Shown here one piece after another: positions 1 through 6,105 of a stretch of 20,924 nucleotides of DNA (position 1 is its first letter; the number at the start of each line of letters is the position of its first letter). The translations under genes and the position numbers were made by a program. The notes under the pieces are model-generated. The model was not told the origin of the DNA. It saw only the letters and a program-made list of their open reading frames with translations, and ran no database searches. Source of the stretch: Verrucomicrobia subdivision 3 bacterium UBA7542 (lineage in GTDB: Bacteria > Verrucomicrobiota > Verrucomicrobiia > Limisphaerales > UBA11358); the NCBI GenBank assembly GCA_002479245.1, contig DLMG01000245.1, positions 1 to 20,924 on the forward strand, given 5' to 3'.

Positions 1-273
1 TTCGCAGACGTCTCATATTGTGAAAAATCCTGCGCGGCGAGAGGCAGAGTTGAAGCTGCTGCCACGGAAGCGCTTGACAAAAAAGTTCTTGTGAAGCCAA
101 TGCGGACGCTAAAATCCTGTGACACAGCGAAAATATGACGGTGAATTTATAAGCGAAAAGCCGGGATTTTTTTAAAGGTTTTTGTGGGATTTTCTGAATT
201 AATTTGCGCCAGAGGAAAACCGGGAGCGGACTGGAAAAAAGACTTGCAAATCTGTGGAGCAGGAATAAAATTA

Positions 274-323
274 CGAAAAAGGTCCACGCGGGTCGTAGGC
301 AAGAAACCAAATGGGAAATATCA
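274..323 (+). repeat. 50-bp repeat, copy A (intergenic)
   Basis: This stretch matches 17224-17273 at about 46 of 50 positions without gaps, by eye. The most conserved stretch includes GGCAAGAAACCAAATGGGAA. In the other copy the sequence is the C-terminal coding part of a prepilin-type gene and reads [16 protein letters not shown]. Here the same frame reads KKVHAGRRQETKWEIS and runs to a TGA at 348-350, but an in-frame stop just upstream means it is not part of an intact gene. It is either a relic of a prepilin-type gene end or a dispersed repeat. Confidence 0.75.
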
Positions 324-390
324 ATTAAATATGCGCAGTATGCGTTCTGAACTGGCAACCAAAATCAGTGGTAAAATCAACCCTTTTCCC

Positions 391-405
391 GGAGGAGACG
401 GGAGA
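391..405 (+). promoter_or_regulatory. Ribosome-binding site that sets the DUF362-1 start
   Basis: GGAGGAGACGGGAGA precedes the ATG at 410 and offers two purine-rich matches to the anti-SD, the nearer GGGAG lying about five bases from the ATG. It supports ATG 410 over the in-frame GTG at 368. The paralogue at 13876 starts at the equivalent codon behind AAGGA (13865-13869). Confidence 0.6.
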
Positions 406-409
406 CGAT

Positions 410-2062
410 ATGGTTTTTTCAAATCTATTTAAGCGATGCCCTAAGACCGGAAAGATACGCGGTATCAACAAGAGGGCATGGCCCAAATGGTCCCTGCTTT
501 TTGCCGGATTGGCCGCCTGCCTATGGTATCTGTTCCGCGTCATCCCCAAACCGTCCCGCGCGGCGTATCCGTGCCAGCGCGCGGCCGCGCCCATACGAAT
601 CGGATTTCTGACGTATTGTGTCGCCCTTGCGGGATATGCATTCTCATTCACAAAGGCCAGGTCGCTTTTAAGGAACAAAAAGCATGTCCTGGCCGGTCTC
701 TTTTTTGTGGCTGCGATCGTATCGCTGTTTGTTTTTATTGCGAATGACGCCCGTCCTGCTTTCGCGGCAAATCCCATCGGCACGCCCAAGGGGATTTTTC
801 CCGGCCGGGTTGCGTGGGTCTATAACCCCAATGCGGCATTATGGAACGGCACAGGAAACTACTGGAACGCAGCCGTCAATCCCCAGGCGCAATACAACAC
901 GACCTTTACGTCGGGCATCGAGGCGCTTTCCGGCGGGACGAACGACGCCGATTCCTGGAACAAAATATTCCTCTGGTTCAACAATGCTCACGGCCGTGCA
1001 GGCACGGGTTATCAGGCCGGCGACATGATCGCCATCAAGATCAACCAGAACAACTCGGCTGCTCCGGCCGCAGACAATGGCAATGACATGAACGCCAACC
1101 CCCAGACTTGCGTCGCGGTGCTGACAAGCCTGGTGAACGCAGGCGTTCCCCAGGCAGACATCTGGATCGGCGACCCGAGCCGCGCCGTCACGGACAATAT
1201 TTTCAGCGCGATCACCAACGCGTTCCCGAATGTAAATGTGGTCGACTATTTCGGCAACAACGGTCGTGTCACCACCGGCGTCACGAACGGCGTTTTCCCC
1301 AATAACGACGTCAAGAATGCGGAATCGGCGTGTTTTTACAATGCGCGCTACATTATTTCCCAGCCCCTGCTCAAAGGCCACACCGGCCAGATCTTCTCGT
1401 TCGGGTCAAAGTGTTTTTACGGGATTAACGGCATCCTGCCCAACTGGACACAAAACGCCGGGCATCCCGCTGACAGCGCCCTGACCGCTTATATGACAAA
1501 CGCGAACTTCGGGGGCAAGGTCGTTTTGTGGTGCATGGATGCAATGTATCCGAGCTCGCAACTGGACAACACCCCAAATAACGGCGTGGCCCTGACGCCC
1601 TTTAACGGCAAACAGATGTCCAGCTTCATCATGTCGCTCGACGGCATCGCCGAGGAATGCGTTTCCTACGATTTTTGGAGTACCATTATGGGCCAGACCG
1701 GCGGAACCAACTACATTAATCTCGCGGCCACTGCCGGCTATGGTGTTGAAGACCATTGGAACAATTCCACGGCAAAGCAGTATGGGAAAAACCTGAATCC
1801 GAGTGGCAATGGCATCGAACTGGTGTTGGTGCGCCCCGACCTTAACACTTCGACCGCAACGCCGACAGTGGCCATCGGCTCTAGCAAGACAAACGTCGTG
1901 CTTTCCTGGCCAGCGTCTTGGTCGCTGCAGACAGCGCCGGTGTTGGGATCGCCCAACGCCTGGACCACCGTAACGCCCCCCGCGGTCCTGAATTTGGGAT
2001 GCACCATCACGAATGCGGTCAGTGCGCCGGCGCAATTCTACCGCCTCGAACAGCAACCCTGA
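410..2062 (+). CDS. DUF362 domain protein with membrane-anchored N terminus (copy 1)
   Basis: This 550-residue protein has an N-terminal membrane module. Hydrophobic spans lie at about residues 27-44, 64-80 and 92-111, and the motif PSRAAYPCQRAA (Cys55) sits between the first two. A DUF362-type domain follows from about residue 120, with signature stretches GDMIAIKINQNN, WIGDPSRAVTDN and a KGHTGQI segment. The last ~75 residues form an extra domain ending FYRLEQQP, a C-terminal module common on verrucomicrobial secreted proteins and absent from the second copy. DUF362 has no settled function; I see no 4Fe-4S cysteine cluster. The paralogue is at 13876-15306. The start is chosen at ATG 410 because of the strong SD and agreement with the paralogue; an upstream in-frame GTG at 368 is less likely. 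Its 3' end converges on the minus-strand GH3 gene. Confidence 0.85.
   Translation: MVFSNLFKRCPKTGKIRGINKRAWPKWSLLFAGLAACLWYLFRVIPKPSRAAYPCQRAAAPIRIGFLTYCVALAGYAFSFTKARSLLRNKKHVLAGLFFVAAIVSLFVFIANDARPAFAANPIGTPKGIFPGRVAWVYNPNAALWNGTGNYWNAAVNPQAQYNTTFTSGIEALSGGTNDADSWNKIFLWFNNAHGRAGTGYQAGDMIAIKINQNNSAAPAADNGNDMNANPQTCVAVLTSLVNAGVPQADIWIGDPSRAVTDNIFSAITNAFPNVNVVDYFGNNGRVTTGVTNGVFPNNDVKNAESACFYNARYIISQPLLKGHTGQIFSFGSKCFYGINGILPNWTQNAGHPADSALTAYMTNANFGGKVVLWCMDAMYPSSQLDNTPNNGVALTPFNGKQMSSFIMSLDGIAEECVSYDFWSTIMGQTGGTNYINLAATAGYGVEDHWNNSTAKQYGKNLNPSGNGIELVLVRPDLNTSTATPTVAIGSSKTNVVLSWPASWSLQTAPVLGSPNAWTTVTPPAVLNLGCTITNAVSAPAQFYRLEQQP
416..790 (+). repeat. Near-identical 5' module of DUF362, copy 1
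   Basis: This segment aligns without gaps to 13882-14256. By eye there are about a dozen mismatches in 375 bases, and only about five between 482 and 780. The rest of the two genes differ at roughly one base in five. It encodes the membrane module and the PSRAAYPCQRAA motif. Confidence 0.8.
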
Positions 2063-2120
2063 GATTTGCCTTCGCGCACAATCAAATTGCTTTTCATCCA
2101 GCGGGCTTTCGGACAAATCC

Positions 2121-2145
2121 TGGCGAATTCCGGTTGATTTCGCCA
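2121..2145. terminator. Possible hairpin between convergent genes
   Basis: TGGCGAA at 2121-2127 pairs with TTCGCCA at 2139-2145 around an 11-base loop. It lies between the stop of DUF362-1 (2062) and the stop of the minus-strand GH3 gene (2252), where a bidirectional terminator would be expected. There is no T-run on either side, so this is a weak candidate. I see nothing else in 2063-2251. Confidence 0.25.
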
Positions 2146-2251
2146 ACCAGCGCATCCTCGTCATCCAAGCTGAAAAGGGCGGAAGTGCCATTACAGACCC
2201 CGATAATGCAATTCCAAACCCTACCGCCGCCGATTGTTTGAAAACCATCAT

Positions 2252-3511
2252 TTATCGGAGATTTAAATTCCCCTGCAACTGCATATCGCGCGAAGAACTG
2301 CCGATGGCAATTTCATAATCATCCCTTTCAGCGACCCAACTTTTCTGCGCCGGGTCATAAAATGCAAAGGCATTTTTCTCCAGCGGGATGGAAACGGTTT
2401 GTGTTTCGCCCGGTTTCAAGAAAACTTTTTTGAATCCCTTCAGTTCTTTTTCCGGGCGCGGCAAACTTGGATTTTTCTGATGGATGAAAAGCTGTGCGAT
2501 TTCCGCGCCGGCAACCGCCCCGGTGTTTTTGATTTCAAATTGCGCCGTCACCACCGGGCTGTTCGTGCCGGTGCCTTCGACGAGTTTCAAGTTTGAGTAT
2601 TCAAACGTCGTGTAGCTCAAGCCAAATCCAAACGGAAACTGCGGTTCGATATTTTTCGTATCGAACCACCGGTAGCCGACGAGCAGGCCTTCCGCATAGG
2701 TCACCGTGCCGTTCGTGCCCGGATATGCGCCGAGCGCCTGCGCGGGCGAATCAGACAATTTCTTCGGGAACGTGGCCGGCAGTTTGCCGGATGGATTCAC
2801 GTCGCCAAACAAAATTTTGGCGAGCGCATTGCCGCCTTCCATGCCGGGATACCACGCCTGCAACAGCGCCGGAACTTTGTCCAGCCACAAACCCATTTCC
2901 ACCATCGTGCCGTCCAACACCACAATCGTTTTCGGATTCGCGGCGACAATTTTGGCAATCAATTCGTCCTGGCCGTAGGGCAATTTCGTGTCCTTGCGGT
3001 CGCGGCTTTCACAATCGAAACCCAGGTCGTGATTGAGACCGCCGATGAAGATGACCCCATCCGCCGCGCGAGCAGCCGCGACCGCGCGGTCGGCCAGCTC
3101 CGCCGCTGAAAAAGGTTCGCCCGCATCTTTTGGCCGCGTGCTGCGAGGACTGGCGGCCGGCGCGTCATAGCCCATCGCATAAGCGACAGTCACCTGACGA
3201 TCCACCCGGTTGAGAATTCCCGCAAGCGGTGTGATTTCATAAAACGCCTTGATCTCGGAACTCTGTCCGCCGTGCGTCTGCAGCCGCGTCGCGTTTTCGC
3301 CAATAACGGCAATGGTTTTAATATTTTTTACGTCGAGCGGCAGCGCGTGATTTTCATTTTTCAACAACACAATGCCTTCCTCGGCCACGCGGCGGGCCAC
3401 GGTTTCATGCGCGGCGGTATTGATCAAACCGGGTTTGCGATCGGCATCCAAGACGTGCGTGGCGATCATCACGCGCAAATTGCGCCGGACCTTTTCGTCG
3501 AGGCCAGCCAT
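2252..3511 (-). CDS. GH3 C-terminal and FnIII-like fragment
   Basis: This 419-residue frame starts at ATG 3511 with MAGLDEKVRRNLRVM, which in intact GH3 proteins directly follows the IP that ends the upstream fragment. It holds the GH3 C-terminal alpha/beta domain (VARRVAEEGIVLLKNENHAL, IAVIGENA, GGQSSE, AWYPGMEGGNALAKILFGD) and then a fibronectin-III-like domain (GAEIAQLFIHQKNPSLPRPEKELKGF is split here as GAEIAQLFIHQ and RPEKELKGFKKV). It has no signal peptide and no nucleophile, so it would be inactive if made alone. It ends with TAA at 2254-2252. Confidence 0.6.
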   Translation of the reverse strand: MAGLDEKVRRNLRVMIATHVLDADRKPGLINTAAHETVARRVAEEGIVLLKNENHALPLDVKNIKTIAVIGENATRLQTHGGQSSEIKAFYEITPLAGILNRVDRQVTVAYAMGYDAPAASPRSTRPKDAGEPFSAAELADRAVAAARAADGVIFIGGLNHDLGFDCESRDRKDTKLPYGQDELIAKIVAANPKTIVVLDGTMVEMGLWLDKVPALLQAWYPGMEGGNALAKILFGDVNPSGKLPATFPKKLSDSPAQALGAYPGTNGTVTYAEGLLVGYRWFDTKNIEPQFPFGFGLSYTTFEYSNLKLVEGTGTNSPVVTAQFEIKNTGAVAGAEIAQLFIHQKNPSLPRPEKELKGFKKVFLKPGETQTVSIPLEKNAFAFYDPAQKSWVAERDDYEIAIGSSSRDMQLQGNLNLR

Positions 3512-4310
3512 CGGGAATGCCGCCTTTCAAGCCGTCGAGATACGACTGCGCGAGATAAAAATCGTTGTATTTTTTGTCCGTGCCCATTTCGAGGTCGAGG
3601 CCGTTCAGCGCCGCCTCGCGCGTGTCATGCACGCCCGCCCAGTCGGACATCACCAATCCTTTGAACCTCCATTCGTCCTGCAAAATCTTGTTCAGCAGCA
3701 AATCGTTTTCGCAGCAGTGCTGGCCGCGAAACTGGTTGTAAGCGCCCATGACCGACCACACGCCGGCCTCCTGCACGGCGGCTTTGAAAGCGGGCAGATA
3801 AATTTCGCGCAATGCGCGTTCGTCCGCTTCAACATTGATGCTGCCGCGCTGAAACTCCCGGTTGTCCAACGCGAAATGTTTCACGCACGAAGAAATATCC
3901 TGCGACTGCTCGCCGCGAATGAAACCGACGGCCATGCGCGACGTGAGAAAAGGGTCTTCGCCAAGGTATTCAAAATTTCTTCCGCACAACGGCGTGCGCA
4001 TGATGTTCACGCCCGGGCCAAGCATGATGTCCTTGCCACGCTTGCGTGCTTCCTGGCCGATGGTTTCGCCTTCCGTGTAGCCCAAATCAGGATTCCAAGT
4101 TGCGGCGAGACAGATTCCTGCCAGCATGGCCGTGGAAAAATCATCCGTGTGCCCGGCCGGTTGCCATGTATCGGGACCAACATCCTCGCGCACACCATGC
4201 GGGCCGTCGGAGAGCCAACGCCGCGGAATGGCAGCGGTGGTGAATTTCGAGTCGGCGTGGATGATCGAAATTTTTTCCTCAAGTGTCAGTCGGGAAAGCA
4301 AATCTTCCAC
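3405..4310 (-). CDS. GH3 N-terminal (catalytic TIM barrel) fragment
   Basis: This reading frame carries the GH3 N-terminal domain: DLLSRLTLEEKIS, SDGPHGVRED, GPGVNIMRTPLCGRNFEYLG, CVKHFALDN and VMSDWAGVHD. The Asp in the last motif (codon 3644-3642) is the expected catalytic nucleophile of GH3. The GTG at 4310 is only the first start codon in this frame; family-like sequence continues upstream of it to about 4365, so it is not the true N terminus. After LDGLKGGIPD the frame runs on as non-GH3 residues to a stop near 3405, which overlaps the C-terminal fragment in another frame. On its own it would lack the C-terminal sandwich domains. Confidence 0.6.
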   Translation of the reverse strand: MEDLLSRLTLEEKISIIHADSKFTTAAIPRRWLSDGPHGVREDVGPDTWQPAGHTDDFSTAMLAGICLAATWNPDLGYTEGETIGQEARKRGKDIMLGPGVNIMRTPLCGRNFEYLGEDPFLTSRMAVGFIRGEQSQDISSCVKHFALDNREFQRGSINVEADERALREIYLPAFKAAVQEAGVWSVMGAYNQFRGQHCCENDLLLNKILQDEWRFKGLVMSDWAGVHDTREAALNGLDLEMGTDKKYNDFYLAQSYLDGLKGGIPDGWPRRKGPAQFARDDRHARLGCRSQTRFDQYRRA

Positions 4311-4463
4311 CCGTGTTTCGAGCGGCTGATTGGGATCAAGATATGGGGCAGGATCGGGGCGTGTGTCGTCTGAACGTTCATGACTACGGTCAGCAGGGCT
4401 GTCGCAACGGCACCGCAGAATGAATTTTTCATTTTTTGCCTTCGTCCAGTTGAAGATGACAGA

Positions 4464-5966
4464 TTACTTCGTGGGAGAAAAGTGCAGGATCGTCGCGGAG
4501 GCAGGTGCAACCTGAACCGTCTGGCTGCCGGAATTGCCGCCGTCAACCGCAGTCCATTGGCCCGCCCAGATTCCCTGCGGGTTGACGGAAGCGCCGCCCA
4601 GCATGACATCCGTCTTGGCGGCGACGTCCTGATCCTTCTGCACCAGATCCATCCGTCGCCATGCCCCCGAGACCATGCCTTGGGGCAACTGAAGGGAAAC
4701 GGATGCTGATTGCGCCTGACCGCCATAACTTTTGTTGATCAGGGTCACATAAATGGAGCCATCCTTGTCCTGATAAGCGTAGGCGTTGAAATTGAAATTG
4801 TTGGTCGCCTGCACCGTCACTCCGAGGGATTGGCCATGCGCGCTCTGGGTAAAAGCCAAGTCGGCATAGGCCAAAGGTCGCATGGTAAATCCATGGCCGT
4901 CTGTCTGACGAAGAAAGGCGGCGTAATTCGGAGGGCCAAACTTGCCATCACGACCCACTGATTCCCCCGTGTGAAAGTTCATGCCCAAGATATGATGTGA
5001 CGCCCACCAATGGATGCAATCCAGCGCCCATAAGGTGGACGCGTAGGTATCGCTCGAATCCTTGGCGCCTCCATTGTAGCAGCTGTTCATCTCATCAATC
5101 CTGTATGGCACACCCTGGGCGGCCAGCACCGCGCCGACTTTGGCATAGTCCCTTTCGTAAGCATCGTGGAGTTTGTTGGAAAGAAAACGGGCCCGTGTGG
5201 CAGGCGGATTTGTTTCGGCCGCCCGGCCTGAACCCAGAAAATAATAATGATCACTTATCATTGCCAAGTGCCCATCGGCAAACAAGTCTTTCGCCAAGTG
5301 CACGGCAAAGTTTGCGTCGGCGCTCGGCCCGTCAAACATCGCATCGGGCAGCGCCTTCAGAATGGCGTCATACTCCGGCTTCCATTGCGCGTAAAAGGAT
5401 TCATAAGTTTGATGCAAATTGGGCCTATTAGTTTTGACGGAATGATCGGACTCATTGGTTTTAGCGGGATACAAATGGGGCTCATTACCGATGGAAAAGC
5501 ACTCCAGCACATCCGCATCGTGAGCCGCGATGTAGCTGGCGAGGTGCGCTGAATTGGCCGGGTCACCATCTTTCAAGCGGAACGAATAAATCACTTTCAC
5601 CCCGGCAGCCCGGGCGAAGTCAAATAATTCATCAATATCCTTTTCCTGCGGAATCGGAATGCGCGGATCATCCACCGCATTGGCCCCTACGCGCAGACTC
5701 TTAATGCCAAGTGTCTGGAAGGCATTAACCAGCGCCTGATCTTTGGGATCAAAATAGTATCGCCCAACCTTGGGCAGAAGCATTGACATTTCGTAGCTCA
5801 GGCCCAAAAAGCGAGGTGGAAGACCGGCGCCACCAGCATCAGCCGCCACGGTGACGGCCACAGACTGGGTCTGAGCCGCGGCGAGATGAGGAATCAACAG
5901 TGTCAGGGTGAACAACCAGAGCGGGAATATTTTCACAACTTGAGAATAGAATCGAAACCGAGACAT
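4464..5966 (-). CDS. GH79-like glycoside hydrolase (putative beta-glucuronidase)
   Basis: This 500-residue secreted enzyme has a signal peptide (hydrophobic LWLFTLTLLIPHLAAAQ, cleavage after about residue 31). A TIM-barrel domain follows with FLGLSYEMSMLLP, LGIKSLRVGANAVDDPR, CFSIGNEPHLY and YRIDEMNSCY. A beta domain of the GH79 C-terminal type ends SATILHFSPTK. Glu162 (GNEP) is the likely acid/base and Glu292 (DEMN) the likely nucleophile. GH79 enzymes cleave beta-glucuronic acid or related residues from proteoglycans and arabinogalactans; the exact substrate here is not readable. I prefer ATG 5966 because the TTG at 6017 would translate the palindromic element. However, the element ends only five bases before this ATG and there is no SD. 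It is the first gene of a minus-strand operon with GH3. GH39 or GH30 membership is possible but less likely. Confidence 0.75.
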   Translation of the reverse strand: MSRFRFYSQVVKIFPLWLFTLTLLIPHLAAAQTQSVAVTVAADAGGAGLPPRFLGLSYEMSMLLPKVGRYYFDPKDQALVNAFQTLGIKSLRVGANAVDDPRIPIPQEKDIDELFDFARAAGVKVIYSFRLKDGDPANSAHLASYIAAHDADVLECFSIGNEPHLYPAKTNESDHSVKTNRPNLHQTYESFYAQWKPEYDAILKALPDAMFDGPSADANFAVHLAKDLFADGHLAMISDHYYFLGSGRAAETNPPATRARFLSNKLHDAYERDYAKVGAVLAAQGVPYRIDEMNSCYNGGAKDSSDTYASTLWALDCIHWWASHHILGMNFHTGESVGRDGKFGPPNYAAFLRQTDGHGFTMRPLAYADLAFTQSAHGQSLGVTVQATNNFNFNAYAYQDKDGSIYVTLINKSYGGQAQSASVSLQLPQGMVSGAWRRMDLVQKDQDVAAKTDVMLGGASVNPQGIWAGQWTAVDGGNSGSQTVQVAPASATILHFSPTK

Positions 5967-5971
5967 AATAA

Positions 5972-5993
5972 ATAGTCGGCAAAACTGCCGATA
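5972..5993 (-). promoter_or_regulatory. 22-bp palindromic element, copy 1 (upstream of GH79-like)
   Basis: The core CGGCAGTTTTGCCG on the minus strand, flanked by TAT and ACTAT, is identical over 22 bases to 11275-11296 and 16802-16823. It forms a 6-bp stem (TCGGCA/TGCCGA) with a GTTT loop. It points toward the GH79-like gene and lies in the divergent region shared with GH2, so it could serve both. It ends five bases before ATG 5966. A regulator-binding site is the favoured reading; an RNA hairpin is the alternative. Confidence 0.65.
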
Positions 5994-6000
5994 TGCAAAC

Positions 6001-6059
6001 GCCGGCCGATCCGGCAAAATAAGAATTGCGCGACCCGGTGTCCTGCGACCCGGTATCCC
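6001..6059. repeat. Divergent intergenic region: small hairpin and 15-bp tandem repeat
   Basis: Between the divergent GH79-like and GH2 starts, GCCGG-CCGAT-CCGGC (6001-6015) can fold into a 5-bp hairpin. GCGACCCGGTGTCCT (6030-6044) is followed at once by GCGACCCGGTATCCC (6045-6059), two tandem copies with two mismatches. With the palindrome at 5972-5993 they make this 139-bp gap unusually structured. I find no clear -35/-10 pair. A protein-binding role is inference only. Confidence 0.5.
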
Positions 6060-6105
6060 GATTTTGCGGATGCGCTAACTTGGCCGGGTTCAAAATTAAA
6101 ATCAC

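Larger units (their letters stand above)
1..409. other. Gene-poor leader region upstream of DUF362 copy 1
   Basis: I see no convincing gene here. Frame 1 is open from the window edge to a TGA at 136-138 (45 codons), which could be the tail of an upstream gene, but the peptide is not recognisable and such a length is common by chance. A small open frame at 184-432 overlaps the DUF362 start and looks spurious. The region does hold the 50-bp repeat at 274-323. Bases 369-390 also resemble 13842-13861 directly upstream of DUF362 copy 2, so the duplication extends slightly 5' of the gene. Confidence 0.5.
2252..4432 (-). pseudogene. GH3 family beta-glycosidase, broken by two frameshifts
   Basis: Read as a composite, this is a near full-length GH3 enzyme (about 727 codons) in three pieces. 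ATG 4432 has a GAAGG SD and opens a signal peptide, MKNSFCGAVATALLTVV followed by MNVQTTHA. The frame then changes near 4362-4375, and the GH3 domain continues as PAPYLDPNQPLETRVEDLL. A second change near 3512-3516 leads into MAGLDEKVRRNLRVM and the C-terminal half. The first needs -1 (or +2) and the second +1, so the two cancel and the first and third pieces share a frame. Each piece matches the GH3 family, so the breaks are recent or are sequence errors. The gene follows the GH79-like gene by 31 bases, which suggests one operon. Expected role: exo-acting release of glucose or xylose from oligosaccharides in the periplasm. Confidence 0.75.

Noticed and set aside
74..115. TTGACA at 74-79 with TAAAAT at 110-115 as a promoter
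   Set aside because: The spacing is about 30 bases, far from the usual 17, so the pair is not convincing.
325..789. Minus-strand frame conserved at 325-789 and 13839-14249
   Set aside because: Its conservation follows from the near-identical DNA of the two DUF362 heads. There is no independent sign of coding.
1406..2251. Minus-strand frame running from DUF362-1 into the 2063-2251 gap
   Set aside because: Most of it is antisense to DUF362-1, and the part in the gap has no recognisable motif.
4310..4310. GTG at 4310 as the start of the GH3 protein
   Set aside because: Family sequence (PYLDPNQPLETR) continues upstream in the same frame, and a signal peptide with an SD lies at 4432 in another frame. 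A frameshift explains it better.
5967..6017. TTG 6017 as the start of the GH79-like protein
   Set aside because: It would translate the palindromic element (AYRQFCRLF), which is non-coding at its other two sites. The signal peptide begins properly at ATG 5966.
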